Shown: positions 43,849 through 53,168, numbered from the stretch's first letter. The stretch: 64,000 nucleotides of DNA from Microbacterium sp. AB (GCF_032878875.1 NZ_CP118157.1:1550001-1614000); one strand, 5' to 3'. Program-made: numbers and translations. Notes: generated by a model not told the origin, from the sequence alone.

Positions 43849-44700
43849 TCAGCGCCGGTCGCCGCGACCGTCGCGCGGGTCGTCGCGATCCAGATACCGC
43901 TCGAAGGCGCGGGCGATGGCGTCGCCGGACGCCTCGGGGGAGTCCCACGTGTCGCGCGTCTGCTCGAGCTGGCGGATGTAGTCGGTCATCTCCTCGTCGT
44001 CCGCGGCGGCCGCGTCGATCGTCGCCTCCCAGGCCGCTGCCTCCGTCGGCAGCGCCCCCTTCGGGATGGCGGCGCCGGTGAGCTCCTCCAGGCGGGTCAG
44101 GAGCGCGAGCGTCGCCTTGGGCGACGGCGTGTGGCCGGCGACGTAGTGGGGGACGCTCGCCCACAGCGAGGCCGTGGGGATCCCGGCGCTCTCGGCCGCG
44201 TCGCCGAGCACGCTGAGGATGCCGACGGGCCCCTCGTAGGTCGAGCGTTCCAGGCTGAGCTCTTCGCGCACCTGCGCGTTCTCGCTGCTGGCGAACACCG
44301 AGATGGGACGCGTGTGCGGCACGTCCGACATCATCGAGCCGAGCGTGACGAGACCCGTGATGTCCTCCGCGAGCGCGCGGTCGACGAACTCCCCGGCGAA
44401 CGACCGCCAGGCGCGTGCGGGCTCGCTCCCCGTGACCGTCCAGAACCACACGTCGCCGGTTCCCTGCCCGGGCCGGTGCAGCGTCGCGTCCGGCCACCGC
44501 AGCACCCTGCGTCCCTCGCCGTCCGCCTCGACGGAGGGCCGGGTGTACTGGTAGTCGAAGTACAGCTCGGGGTCGACGGCGAACGCCGGTCTCGGATCGC
44601 GCTCCTCGCGCAGCAGTCGCACCGCTCCCGTCGCGGCCTCTCCGGCGTCGTTCCAGCCGTCGAAGGCGGCGACGATGATCCTGCGTCCGAGTGTCTGCAC
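43849..44700 (-). CDS. PAC2 family protein (proteasome assembly chaperone-like)
   Basis: The 283-residue protein starts RRIIVAAFDGWNDAGEAATG, the classic PAC2 N-terminus, and contains VTGSEPARAWRSFAGEF and GIPTASLWASVPHYV, matching the Rv2125 type. Archaeal and eukaryotic PAC2 proteins help assemble proteasomes; bacterial members have no settled role. No proteasome subunit or pafA gene is present in this window although pafB/pafC are, so its job here is unlikely to be proteasome assembly. GTG 44700 has AAGGGAG upstream and is divergent from the HAD gene. Confidence 0.87.
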   Translation of the reverse strand: MQTLGRRIIVAAFDGWNDAGEAATGAVRLLREERDPRPAFAVDPELYFDYQYTRPSVEADGEGRRVLRWPDATLHRPGQGTGDVWFWTVTGSEPARAWRSFAGEFVDRALAEDITGLVTLGSMMSDVPHTRPISVFASSENAQVREELSLERSTYEGPVGILSVLGDAAESAGIPTASLWASVPHYVAGHTPSPKATLALLTRLEELTGAAIPKGALPTEAAAWEATIDAAAADDEEMTDYIRQLEQTRDTWDSPEASGDAIARAFERYLDRDDPRDGRGDRR

Positions 44701-44772
44701 CGGTCTCCCTTCCCCCGCAGCGCGGGTGTCCGTCCAGGGTAGTCCCGGATGCGGGCCGACTAGGCTGGTTCG

Positions 44773-45441
44773 GTGACAGCGAACCAGCCTCTCGCCGTGC
44801 TGTGGGACATGGACGGCACGCTCGTGGACTCCGAACCGTACTGGATGGCCGCGGAGACGCCGCTGGTCGAGAGGTACGGGGGCGTCTGGGGGCACGAGCA
44901 GGCGCTGCAGCTCGTCGGCCTCGGCCTCCCCGATGCGGCGCGCGTCCTGCAGAGCGCCGGCGTGGCGCTCGGCGTGGACGAGATCGTCGACCACCTGACG
45001 GACGAGGTCCTGCGTCAGATGGGCGAGCTCGGCCTGCCGTTCCGCCCCGGCGCGCAGGAGCTGCTGCGCAGTCTGCGCGACGCGGGCATCAAGACCGCGC
45101 TCGTGACGATGTCGATGCACCGGATGGCCGCGTCGATCGTGGAGCTCATCGACTTCGAGGCGTTCGACCTCGTGCTCGGCGGGGACGACGTCGCCCGCCC
45201 GAAGCCCCACCCCGACCCGTATCTCCAGGCCGCCGACGCGCTCGGCGTCGACATCGCCCGCACCGTCGCGATCGAGGACTCGCCCAACGGCCTGCGCGCC
45301 GCCGTCGCGTCGGGCGCGGTGTCGCTGGGCGTCCCGCACTTCGTCGCGCTCGACGGCGTCGGGGCGGACGCCCTCTGGCCGAGCCTCGAGGGGCGCGGCG
45401 CCGACGACGTCTCGGCGCTGTACCGCGCCCACCGCCCCTGA
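44773..45441 (+). CDS. HAD superfamily hydrolase (phosphatase)
   Basis: The 222-residue protein has the HAD motifs LWDMDGTLVDSEPYW (nucleophile and acid Asp), LVTMSMHRM (motif II Thr/Ser), DDVARPKPHPDPY (motif III Lys) and AIEDSPNGLRAAVAS (motif IV Asp). The helical cap (residues 20-85) puts it in the beta-phosphoglucomutase-like/phosphoglycolate phosphatase branch; the substrate is unknown. TAGGCT at 44761-44766 lies 6 nt before GTG 44773. It is 19 nt upstream of trmI and likely cotranscribed. Confidence 0.92.
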   Translation: MTANQPLAVLWDMDGTLVDSEPYWMAAETPLVERYGGVWGHEQALQLVGLGLPDAARVLQSAGVALGVDEIVDHLTDEVLRQMGELGLPFRPGAQELLRSLRDAGIKTALVTMSMHRMAASIVELIDFEAFDLVLGGDDVARPKPHPDPYLQAADALGVDIARTVAIEDSPNGLRAAVASGAVSLGVPHFVALDGVGADALWPSLEGRGADDVSALYRAHRP

Positions 45442-45460
45442 CCCATCCCCCGGAGGAACC

Positions 45461-46477
45461 ATGACCGCCGCCCCTCGCGGCCCCTTCCGCTTCGGCGACC
45501 GCGTGCAGCTCACCGGTCCGAAGGGGAAGCTGCACACCGTCACGCTCCGCGAGCGCGGCGAGCTCCACACCCATCACGGCGTGCTCCGTCACGACCAGCT
45601 GGTCGGGCTGCCCGACGGGTCGGTCGTCGAGAACAGCTCCGGCAACGAGTACCTCGCGCTGAGACCGCTGCTGCGCGACTTCGTCATGTCGATGCCCCGC
45701 GGCGCGGCGATCGTGTATCCCAAGGACGCCGCGGCGATCGTCGCGCAGGCGGACGTCTTCCCGGGCGCGGTCGTCGTCGAGGCGGGCGTCGGCTCCGGAG
45801 CCCTGTCGCTCTCGCTGCTGCGCGCCGTGGGCGCGGAGGGACGGCTGATCTCGTTCGAGCGCCGTCTCGAGTTCGCCGAGGTCGCCGTGGCGAACGTGGA
45901 GACGTTCTTCGGCGAGACCCCGTCGCAGTGGTCGGTCGTCGAGGGCGACCTCGCCGAGGCGCTGCCCCGCACGGTCGGGGCGGGAAGCGTGGATCGCGTC
46001 GTCCTCGACATGCTCGCCCCGTGGGAGGTGCTCGAGCCCGTCGCCGACGCGCTCGCACCCGGCGGCGTGGTGATCTGCTACGTCGCCACGGCGACGCAGC
46101 TCTCGCGGGTCGCGGAGTTCCTCCGCGGGCTGGGCTGCTTCACCGAGCCGGAGGCGAGCGAGACGATGGTGCGCGGATGGCACGTCGACGGTCTCGCCGT
46201 GCGACCCGACCACAGGATGGTCGCCCACACGGGCTTCCTCATCACGGCACGCAGGCTCGCTCCGGGCGCCGTCCCGCCCGAGGTGAGACGCCGCGCGTCG
46301 AAGCGGAGCTACACCGACGACGACCTGGAGGTCTGGACGCCCGGCGCCGTGGGCGACCGCGACATCACGGACAAGAACCTGCGCAAGCGCGTCCGCGACG
46401 CGCAGCGCGCGGCGGAGGGCGCACGACGTGCGGCGGGCGATGCCGGCGTGTCCGGGGAGGAGCCGGCGGGTGCCTAG
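45461..46477 (+). CDS. trmI: tRNA (adenine-N1)-methyltransferase
   Basis: The 338-residue protein is the SAM-dependent class I methyltransferase TrmI, which makes m1A58 in the T-loop of tRNA. It has an N-terminal beta domain (FRFGDRVQLTGPKGKLHTVT), the SAM-binding loop VVEAGVGSGALSLSLLRAVG (about residues 105-124), RVVLDMLAPWEVLEP, and a C-terminal basic tail. GGAGG lies 6 nt before the ATG. In M. tuberculosis the orthologue is Rv2118c, close to the Pup-proteasome genes; here the HAD gene precedes it and an FKBP lipoprotein follows. Confidence 0.93.
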   Translation: MTAAPRGPFRFGDRVQLTGPKGKLHTVTLRERGELHTHHGVLRHDQLVGLPDGSVVENSSGNEYLALRPLLRDFVMSMPRGAAIVYPKDAAAIVAQADVFPGAVVVEAGVGSGALSLSLLRAVGAEGRLISFERRLEFAEVAVANVETFFGETPSQWSVVEGDLAEALPRTVGAGSVDRVVLDMLAPWEVLEPVADALAPGGVVICYVATATQLSRVAEFLRGLGCFTEPEASETMVRGWHVDGLAVRPDHRMVAHTGFLITARRLAPGAVPPEVRRRASKRSYTDDDLEVWTPGAVGDRDITDKNLRKRVRDAQRAAEGARRAAGDAGVSGEEPAGA

Positions 46478-46487
46478 ACTGAAGCGC

Positions 46488-47471
46488 GTGCGAAAGACCC
46501 CGGCAATCCTCTCTGCGGCCGCCCTGACGATGCTCGCCCTCGCCGGCTGCAGTCCCGTCGCCGGCGGCGAGGCCTCGTGCGATCGCGCTGCGGGCGCCGA
46601 CGCGTCGCTGACCGACCTCATCGACGTCACCGGCTCCCTCGACGCGGCCCCGACGGTCGACATGTTCGCCCCGTTCCACGTGGACGAGAACGCCTACGCC
46701 GACGTCGAGGTCGGCGACGGGCCGGTCATCACGAGCCTGGACCAGTCCGGTGTGCTCGACATGACCCTCTACGACGGGAACACGGGCGAGGTCGTCATCG
46801 GCACCTCGTACAGCGGCGACCTCTCGGCCGTCGGGGTGCTGTCGCAGTGGTCGACGCAGTTCCCGGGTCTCGACGACGCGCTGCGGTGCGCGACGGAGGG
46901 CTCACGCGTCATCGCGGCCCTCGACGACGACGGCGTCTCGGCGGAGGCGCGCGAGTACTACGCCCAGGCGGGCTTCCCCCAGGAGGGGTCGATCGTCGCG
47001 GTCGTCGACGTGCGCAAGGTCTACCCGGCGGCGGCCTCCGGCACGCTGCAGTACAACGACGGCTTCGGGCTGCCGAGTGTCGTGCGGGACACCGACGGCC
47101 GCCCGGGCGTCGTCGTCCCGGACGCGCCGGCGCCGGACGAGCTCGTCGTGCAGACCCTCATCAAGGGCGACGGCGCGGAGCTCACGATCGACGACACGCC
47201 CCTCGTGCAGTACACGGGCGTGCTCTGGGACGAGAAGACCGTCTTCGACTCGTCGTGGGAGAGCGGCAGCCCCGTCCCCTTCACCCTCGACGGCGGCGTC
47301 ATCGAGGGCTTCACGGAGGGACTGGTCGGCCAGACCATCGGATCGCAGGTCATGATCGTCGTCCCCCCGGAGCTCGGCTACGGGGACGAGGGGCAGGGGT
47401 CCGTGCCCGCGGGGGCGACGCTCGTGTTCGTCGTCGACATCCTCGGCGTGCAGGACGCGCCCGCGCAGTAG
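46488..47471 (+). CDS. FKBP-type peptidyl-prolyl isomerase lipoprotein
   Basis: The 327-residue protein has a lipoprotein signal peptide ending in the lipobox LALAGC (Cys about residue 22), so it is anchored to the outer face of the membrane. The C-terminal third is a canonical FKBP domain with VQYTGVLWDEKTVFDSSW, FTLDGGVIEGFTEGLVGQTI and VPPELGYGDEGQGSVPAGAT. The middle region (60-180) looks like a second, diverged FKBP half with GEVVIGTSYSGDL. It probably speeds folding of exported proteins. GTG 46488 is 7 nt after TAGACT; GTG 46470 with GGAGG upstream is an alternative overlapping the trmI end. Confidence 0.86.
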   Translation: MRKTPAILSAAALTMLALAGCSPVAGGEASCDRAAGADASLTDLIDVTGSLDAAPTVDMFAPFHVDENAYADVEVGDGPVITSLDQSGVLDMTLYDGNTGEVVIGTSYSGDLSAVGVLSQWSTQFPGLDDALRCATEGSRVIAALDDDGVSAEAREYYAQAGFPQEGSIVAVVDVRKVYPAAASGTLQYNDGFGLPSVVRDTDGRPGVVVPDAPAPDELVVQTLIKGDGAELTIDDTPLVQYTGVLWDEKTVFDSSWESGSPVPFTLDGGVIEGFTEGLVGQTIGSQVMIVVPPELGYGDEGQGSVPAGATLVFVVDILGVQDAPAQ

Positions 47472-47489
47472 GGGGCGCCGGGGCGCCCC
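47472..47489 (+). terminator. Short GC hairpin after FKBP gene
   Basis: GGGGCGCC and GGCGCCCC are perfect 8-nt arms separated by 2 nt, directly after the TAG stop. Without a T tract it is a possible weak terminator separating the FKBP gene from pafB. Confidence 0.35.
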
Positions 47490-47510
47490 GCGCCTCTTAG
47501 GATGGCTGTC

Positions 47511-48491
47511 GTGGCCCAGAGGATCCCGGCGGAAGAGCGTCTGATGAATCTCGTCGTCGCCCTCATGGCGACCGAGATCGGTCTGACGAAGCAGCAGATC
47601 CTCGACAACGTCTCGGGCTACCGGCAGCGCGCCGGCGCGCGGCAGGACGCGCTGGAGAAGATGTTCGAACGCGACAAGGACGAGCTGCGAGCGCTCGGCG
47701 TCCCGCTCGAGACCATCCCTTCCGCGTCGGACCCGAAGGACCTGCGGGACGCGCGCTACCGCATCCCGAAGTCGGAGTACCACCTGCCGGAGGACATCTC
47801 GTTCACGCCGGCCGAGCTCGCGGTGCTGAGCCTGGCGGGGGAGGTGTGGAGCTCGGGCTCGCTCTCGGAGGACGCGCGTTCCGGCCTGCGGAAGATCCGG
47901 GCCCTCGGGATCGACGTCGACGAGCCCATCCTCGGGTTCGCCCCGAGGCTGACGGCGCGCGAGGCGGCCTTCGCGCCCCTGCAGGCGGCCATCGAGTCGA
48001 CCCGCGTGGTGGCCTTCGACTATCTGAAGCCCGGCGAGGAGTCCGCACGGCGCCGCGTCGTCGAGCCCCTCGCCCTCGTCGAGTACGAGGGCCGGTGGCA
48101 CGTGTACGGCCGCGACGCCGGGGCGGACGGCGACAGGACGTTCCTGCTCAGCCGGATCGTCGGCGAGGTCGTCGAGACGGGGGCCGTCTTCGACGCGGCC
48201 GCCAAGGAGGGGGCGGGGGACCGCGCCCTGGCCGGTCTCGTCGACGTCGCCGCCCGGCAGCGCGCGCTCGTCGAGGTGACGCCGGGGAGCGAGGGCGCCC
48301 TGCGCCTCCTGCGGCGTGCGGCGCCCGCCGCCCAGGGCTACCTCGTGTCCTACGTCGACCGGCACATCTTCGCCGACGAGCTCGCCTCGTACGGACCGGA
48401 GGTGCGCGTCGTCGAGCCCGCCGATCTGCGCGATGCCGTCGTGGCGCGCCTGAGGGGCGCCCTGGCGGTCCACGACGGGAGCACGTCGTGA
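47511..48491 (+). CDS. pafB: PafB, WYL-domain DNA-damage regulator subunit
   Basis: The 326-residue protein has an N-terminal winged helix (NLVVALMATEIGLTKQQILD), a linking region and a WYL domain (about 155-240, RVVAFDYLKPGEESARRRVV and YEGRWHVYGRD, the WYL triplet being WHV) followed by the WCX extension. With PafC it forms the mycobacterial activator of the RecA/LexA-independent DNA-damage response. GTG 47511 is 7 nt after TAGGAT (leaderless); an in-frame ATG at 47502 overlaps that hexamer. The stop overlaps the pafC start (GTGA). No pafA or prcBA is adjacent. Confidence 0.9.
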   Translation: MAQRIPAEERLMNLVVALMATEIGLTKQQILDNVSGYRQRAGARQDALEKMFERDKDELRALGVPLETIPSASDPKDLRDARYRIPKSEYHLPEDISFTPAELAVLSLAGEVWSSGSLSEDARSGLRKIRALGIDVDEPILGFAPRLTAREAAFAPLQAAIESTRVVAFDYLKPGEESARRRVVEPLALVEYEGRWHVYGRDAGADGDRTFLLSRIVGEVVETGAVFDAAAKEGAGDRALAGLVDVAARQRALVEVTPGSEGALRLLRRAAPAAQGYLVSYVDRHIFADELASYGPEVRVVEPADLRDAVVARLRGALAVHDGSTS

Positions 48492-49456
48492 CGGCGCGGA
48501 CCCCGCTGCTGGCGAGCGATCAGGTGCGCATCCTCCTCACGCTCGTCCCGTTCCTCTTCGAACGCGGCGAGGTGACGGTCGAGGACGCGGCGGCGGAGTT
48601 CGAGGTGACGCCCGCCCAGATGCGGCGCATCGTGCAGCGCCTGCCGCTCATCGGCCTGCCGGGTGCGGACGGCTACTACCAGATGCCGAACGAGATGTTC
48701 GAGATCGACTGGGACCTTCTCGAGGAGCAGGACGTCATCCTCATCAACGAGAAGATCGCGCTGGACCGTGCGCCGCGGCTGACGGCGCGTGAGGCCGCTG
48801 CGCTCCTGGCCGGCCTGCAGCTCGCCAGCGGCATCCCCGGCGTCGCCGGGTCGGACGTGTTCGGCGGGCTCGTCGACAAGCTCGCGCGGGGCGCGTCGGC
48901 CGCGCCCGCCGAGCTCGTCGTGGCGTCGGGCCCGGTCGACGAGGTCCGCTCGATCGTCGCGCGCGCCCTGAAGGCCGGCGTCGCGGTCTCGTTCACCTAT
49001 CGCGCCCCCGACGCGGGGCCGACCACCCGCACCGTGGACCCCGTGAAGATCCTCATCACGGGCGGTCAGTGGTACCTGCAGGGATGGTGCCACCTGAGGC
49101 GCGCGATGCGCACGTTCCATCTCGACCGCGTCGGAGAGGCCCGTCTCACCGACATCCCGAGCACGCACAGGGACGGCTCGACCGAGACCGCCTTCGGCCA
49201 GAACGACGGCGAGCAGGTCGCCGTCGTCCGCTTCCCCGCGGAGATCGCACCGCTCCTGGGCGACTACCTGCACCACGCCGAGATCGAGGAGGGCGACGGC
49301 GTCGCGACCGCGCGCATCCGGCTCGCGGACGCGCAGTCCCTCAAGCGGATCGCCACGCGACTGGGCGGACGGGCGGAGATCGTCTCGCCGCCGCCCGCGC
49401 GACGCGCTGCGGCGGAGTGGGCGGAGGCCGCGCTCGCCCTCTACGGCACAGACTGA
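48488..49456 (+). CDS. pafC: PafC, WYL-domain DNA-damage regulator subunit
   Basis: The 322-residue partner of PafB has an N-terminal winged helix (VRILLTLVPFLFERGEVTVE...), a WYL domain with the intact GGQWYLQGWCHLRRAMRTFH (about residues 190-209) and a C-terminal WCX region ending RAAAEWAEAALALYG. WYL domains are thought to bind single-stranded nucleic acid, coupling damage sensing to transcription. It is translationally coupled to pafB. A hairpin (49470-49489) follows the stop. Confidence 0.9.
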   Translation: MTARTPLLASDQVRILLTLVPFLFERGEVTVEDAAAEFEVTPAQMRRIVQRLPLIGLPGADGYYQMPNEMFEIDWDLLEEQDVILINEKIALDRAPRLTAREAAALLAGLQLASGIPGVAGSDVFGGLVDKLARGASAAPAELVVASGPVDEVRSIVARALKAGVAVSFTYRAPDAGPTTRTVDPVKILITGGQWYLQGWCHLRRAMRTFHLDRVGEARLTDIPSTHRDGSTETAFGQNDGEQVAVVRFPAEIAPLLGDYLHHAEIEEGDGVATARIRLADAQSLKRIATRLGGRAEIVSPPPARRAAAEWAEAALALYGTD

Positions 49457-49469
49457 CAGCCGCGCACGG

Positions 49470-49530
49470 GCGATCCCGGGCGGGATCGCGGCGTCGCGTC
49501 CGGCCACGGAGAAGGCGGGCGGGCTACAAT
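49470..49530 (+). promoter_or_regulatory. pafC end hairpin and tatA promoter -10
   Basis: GCGATCCC and GGGATCGC (49470-49489) form an 8-bp stem with a 4-nt loop, a possible weak terminator for pafBC. TACAAT at 49525-49530 is a near-consensus -10 giving tatA a leader of about 30 nt. Confidence 0.45.
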
Positions 49531-49569
49531 CGCCATGAACCCCCGACTTCCGATCGACGGAGACTCCTC

Positions 49570-49833
49570 ATGCTCGGCAATCTCAACGGCTGGCACCTGC
49601 TCATCCTGCTCGCCGTCATCCTCCTCCTCTTCGGCGCCGCGCGTCTCCCCGCCCTCGCGAAGAGCGTCGGCCAGTCGGCCCGCGTCTTCCGGGGCGAGAT
49701 GAAGCAGATGCAGGAGGAGAGCTCCGAGGACGAGGCGAAGAAGCCCGCCGCGGACACCGGCTACACGCTCAACGGCGAGACGATCGACAAGCCCAAGGCC
49801 GACGGCTCGACGGGCTCCTCGCCGCAGGCGTAG
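49570..49833 (+). CDS. tatA: Sec-independent translocase protein TatA
   Basis: The 87-residue protein has an N-terminal membrane helix (WHLLILLAVILLLFGAARLP, residues 8-27), the hinge and an amphipathic helix (ALAKSVGQSARVFRGEMKQM), and an acidic disordered tail. TatA multimers form the pore of the twin-arginine pathway that exports folded proteins. It is 6 nt upstream of tatC, and no tatB lies beside it. Confidence 0.94.
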   Translation: MLGNLNGWHLLILLAVILLLFGAARLPALAKSVGQSARVFRGEMKQMQEESSEDEAKKPAADTGYTLNGETIDKPKADGSTGSSPQA

Positions 49834-49839
49834 CGCCGC

Positions 49840-50655
49840 ATGGCCTCGACCGACACGGACGCGACCGTGCCGGACGACCTGCCGTACCGCGACCGGAGGA
49901 TGACGCTCGCGGCTCACCTCGTCGAGCTGCGCAAGCGCCTCATGATCGCAGCGGCGGCGCTCGTCGTCGGCATGGTGGTCGCCTTCCTCATCACGGACCC
50001 GGTGATCGAGCTGCTCACGCGGCCGATCCAGGTGATCGCCGGCGAGCGCGGCGACGACTTCGCGCAGCTGAACTTCGACTCGGTGACCGCCGGGTTCGAC
50101 ATGCGCATGCGCATCGCGTTCGCGATCGGCCTCCTCCTCTCGGCGCCCGTGTGGATGTGGCAGATCTGGGCGTTCGTCATGCCTGGACTGACCCGCAAGG
50201 AGGTCAAGTACTCCGTCGGGTTCATGGCCGCCGCCGTCCCGCTGTTCTTCGCGGGCTGCTACGTCGGCCTGCTGATCATGCCGCACATCATCGAGCTCAT
50301 GGCGTCGTTCGTTCCCGACTCCGGCGCGCAGTTCTACAAGTACGACTACTACTACGACTTCGTCTTCAAGCTCCTCCTCGTGCTGGGCGTCGCGTTCGTG
50401 AGCCCCGTCTTCCTCGTCGCGCTCAACCTCGCGGGCATCATCACGGGCAAGGCGATCCTGAAGGGGTGGCGCGTCGCCGTCGTCGTCGCGACGGCCTTCG
50501 CCGCGATCTCGACGCCGGCCGCCGACGTGACCTCGATGCTCCTGCTCGCCGGCATCCTCATCCTGCTGTACATGCTCGCGGGGCTCCTGTCGATGCTCTT
50601 CGACCGCCGAAAGCGCAAGCGGAACCCCGAGCTGTTCGCCGAACCGGCGGAGTGA
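49840..50655 (+). CDS. tatC: Sec-independent translocase protein TatC
   Basis: The 271-residue protein is the twin-arginine signal receptor. It has six membrane helices and the conserved cytosolic N-terminus MTLAAHLVELRKRLMIAAAA, the FVMPGLTRKEVKYSVGFMAA segment between helices 2 and 3, and the PAADVTSMLLLAGILILLYM region at the end. Cotranscription with tatA and proximity to pafBC and helY is the standard actinobacterial order. Confidence 0.95.
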   Translation: MASTDTDATVPDDLPYRDRRMTLAAHLVELRKRLMIAAAALVVGMVVAFLITDPVIELLTRPIQVIAGERGDDFAQLNFDSVTAGFDMRMRIAFAIGLLLSAPVWMWQIWAFVMPGLTRKEVKYSVGFMAAAVPLFFAGCYVGLLIMPHIIELMASFVPDSGAQFYKYDYYYDFVFKLLLVLGVAFVSPVFLVALNLAGIITGKAILKGWRVAVVVATAFAAISTPAADVTSMLLLAGILILLYMLAGLLSMLFDRRKRKRNPELFAEPAE

Positions 50656-50691
50656 GGGCTTCGCCCGCCCGGGCGCGATAGGGTTCCGAGC

Positions 50692-53133
50692 ATGAGCGGC
50701 TCCAGCCCATCCGAAAGCTATGCCGCCGCCCGCGAGAGCCGTCGCCATCCGCTCACCGCCGCGTTCGCGGAAGACCAGAGGTTCGACCTCGACCCGTTCC
50801 AGCTCGAAGGCTGCCATGCCCTCGAGGAGGGCCGCAGCGTGCTCGTGGCCGCGCCCACGGGGGCGGGCAAGACGATCGTGGGCGAGTTCGCCGTGCACCT
50901 GGCGGTGCGCACGCCCGGCGAGAAGGCCTTCTACACCACGCCCATGAAGGCGTTGTCGAACCAGAAGTTCCGCGAGCTGCAGGCCGTCTACGGCGAGGAC
51001 GAGGTGGGTCTCCTCACGGGAGACACGAACATCAACGGCCACGCGCGCATCGTCGTCATGACGACGGAGGTGCTGCGAAACATGATCTACGCCGGCTCGT
51101 CCGCGCTGCAGGGCCTGCGCTACGTCGTCATGGACGAGGTCCACTACCTCGCCGATCGCTTCCGCGGAGCGGTGTGGGAGGAGGTCATCATCCACCTCCC
51201 CCCGAGCGTCCGGATCGTGTCGCTCAGCGCGACGGTCTCGAACGCCGAGGAGTTCGGCGACTGGCTCGACACGGTGCGCGGAGACACCGAGGTCATCGTC
51301 TCCGAGACGCGCCCCGTCCCGTTGGAGCAGCACATGCTCGTGCGCGGCGACCTCCTGCCGTTGTTCGACGAGGCCGCGGGCCCCGCGGCCGCCCAGGTCA
51401 ACCGGGAGCTCCTGCGCGTCCGGGCCTCGTTCGGGCAGGCGCCGCGGTCGGGCGAGCACCGCTTCGACGGCCACCGGAGGGGGCGCCGGCCGCCGGAGGG
51501 GCGCCCGACGCCCGTGCGGCGCATGGAGCGGATCGACAGGGCGGAGGTCATCCGGCTCCTCGGGCGGCAGAACCTGCTGCCCGCGATCTTCTTCGTCTTC
51601 AGCCGGGTGGGATGCGACCAGGCGGTGCAGCAGGTGCGTCGCTCGGGCGTGAGGCTCACCACGGCCGAGGAGCGCGCCGAGATCCGGCGGATCGTCGAGC
51701 AGCGCATCGCCGCGCTGCCCGACGAGGACCTCGGCGTGCTCGGCTACTGGGAGTGGAAGGACAACCTCGAGCGCGGCGTCGCGTCGCACCACGCCGGCCT
51801 GCTGCCGGCGTTCAAGGAGGTCGTGGAGGAGCTCTATCAGCGCAAGCTCGTGAAGGTGGTCTTCGCCACCGAGACGCTCGCCCTCGGCATCAACATGCCC
51901 GCCCGGACAGTCGTGCTCGAGAAGCTGGAGAAGTTCAACGGCGAGTCCCGTGCGCCGATCACGTCGGGGGAGTACACGCAGCTGACGGGCCGGGCCGGGC
52001 GGCGCGGCATCGACGTCGAGGGCCACGCCGTCGTGCAGTGGACGGACGGCCTCGACCCGCAGGCCGTCGCCTCGCTCGCCTCGCGGCGGACCTATCCCCT
52101 CAACTCGAGCTTCCGGCCCACGTACAACATGGCCGTCAACCTCCTCGATCAGTTCGGGAAGGAGCGTTCGCGCGAGATCCTCGAGTCGTCCTTCGCGCAG
52201 TTCCAGGCCGACAGGGCGGTCGTCGGGATCGCCCGTCGCGTCAAGGAGGCCGAGGAGTCCCTCGCCGGCTACGAGAAGGCGATGTCGTGCGACAAGGGCG
52301 ACTTCGCGGAGTACGCGGGCCTCCGGCGCGAGCTGAGCGACCTGGAGAAGACCGATCGCAAGGACGCGAACGCCTCCCGGGCCCGGAGGCAGCAGCGGCA
52401 GGAGCGGATCCAGAGCCTCCGCAAGCGGATGCAGCGCCATCCCTGCCATCGGTGCCCCGACCGGGAGCAGCACGCGCGCTGGGGCGAGCGGTATTGGAAG
52501 CTGCGCCGCGAGACGGGCAAGCTGCGCCGCCAGATCGAGACCAGGACGGGGAGCGTGGCCCGTCAGTTCGACAGGATCATGGACGTGCTCGCGGAGCTCG
52601 ACTACATCGAGGTCTCGGAGGACGGCACGGCGCTGACGGCGGCCGGACGCCGGATGCGCCGCATCTACGGCGAGCGGGACCTGCTCGTGGCGGAGTCGCT
52701 GCGCCAGGGGCTCTGGTCCCGGCTCGATGCGCCGTCGCTCGCCGCCCTCGCCTGCGCTCTCGTGTACGAGCCGCGGCGCGAGGAGGTCGCGGACCCCTAC
52801 GGCCTGCCGCGCGGGGCCTTCCGCGAGGCGCTGTCGGTGACGGAGGACCTGTGGAGCCGGCTCGACGATCTGGAGCAGGACCGAGGTCTGCCCGGCACGA
52901 GCCCCGTCGCCGCCGGGCTGTCGCAGGCCATGCACATGTGGGCGCGCGGTCAGGCGCTCGACCGGGTGCTGACCTCGGCCGACATGGCGGCGGGCGACTT
53001 CGTGCGCTGGGCGAAGCAGACGATCGACCTCCTCGACCAGCTGTCGCTCGTCGCCGACGGCGATCTCGCGCGCACCGCGCGGTCGGCGCTCGACGCCGTG
53101 CGGCGCGGCATTGTCGCGTACAGCTCGGTGTGA
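50692..53133 (+). CDS. helY: Ski2/Mtr4-like DExH RNA helicase HelY
   Basis: The 813-residue superfamily 2 helicase has VAAPTGAGKTIVGEFAVHLA (Walker A), VVMDEVHYLADRFRG (DEVH), SLSATVSNAEEFGDW (motif III), TETLALGINMPARTVVLEKL (motif V) and QLTGRAGRRGIDVEG (motif VI), then a helical C-terminal part with an arch-like insertion and a DSHCT-like end. A CHRCPDR cysteine pair appears near residue 585. It is thought to unwind RNA, perhaps for decay. TAGGGT at 50679 is 7 nt before the ATG (leaderless). Confidence 0.93.
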   Translation: MSGSSPSESYAAARESRRHPLTAAFAEDQRFDLDPFQLEGCHALEEGRSVLVAAPTGAGKTIVGEFAVHLAVRTPGEKAFYTTPMKALSNQKFRELQAVYGEDEVGLLTGDTNINGHARIVVMTTEVLRNMIYAGSSALQGLRYVVMDEVHYLADRFRGAVWEEVIIHLPPSVRIVSLSATVSNAEEFGDWLDTVRGDTEVIVSETRPVPLEQHMLVRGDLLPLFDEAAGPAAAQVNRELLRVRASFGQAPRSGEHRFDGHRRGRRPPEGRPTPVRRMERIDRAEVIRLLGRQNLLPAIFFVFSRVGCDQAVQQVRRSGVRLTTAEERAEIRRIVEQRIAALPDEDLGVLGYWEWKDNLERGVASHHAGLLPAFKEVVEELYQRKLVKVVFATETLALGINMPARTVVLEKLEKFNGESRAPITSGEYTQLTGRAGRRGIDVEGHAVVQWTDGLDPQAVASLASRRTYPLNSSFRPTYNMAVNLLDQFGKERSREILESSFAQFQADRAVVGIARRVKEAEESLAGYEKAMSCDKGDFAEYAGLRRELSDLEKTDRKDANASRARRQQRQERIQSLRKRMQRHPCHRCPDREQHARWGERYWKLRRETGKLRRQIETRTGSVARQFDRIMDVLAELDYIEVSEDGTALTAAGRRMRRIYGERDLLVAESLRQGLWSRLDAPSLAALACALVYEPRREEVADPYGLPRGAFREALSVTEDLWSRLDDLEQDRGLPGTSPVAAGLSQAMHMWARGQALDRVLTSADMAAGDFVRWAKQTIDLLDQLSLVADGDLARTARSALDAVRRGIVAYSSV

Positions 53134-53168
53134 CGCCGCCGAGGAGGACGGCGCTTAGGCTTGTCGGT

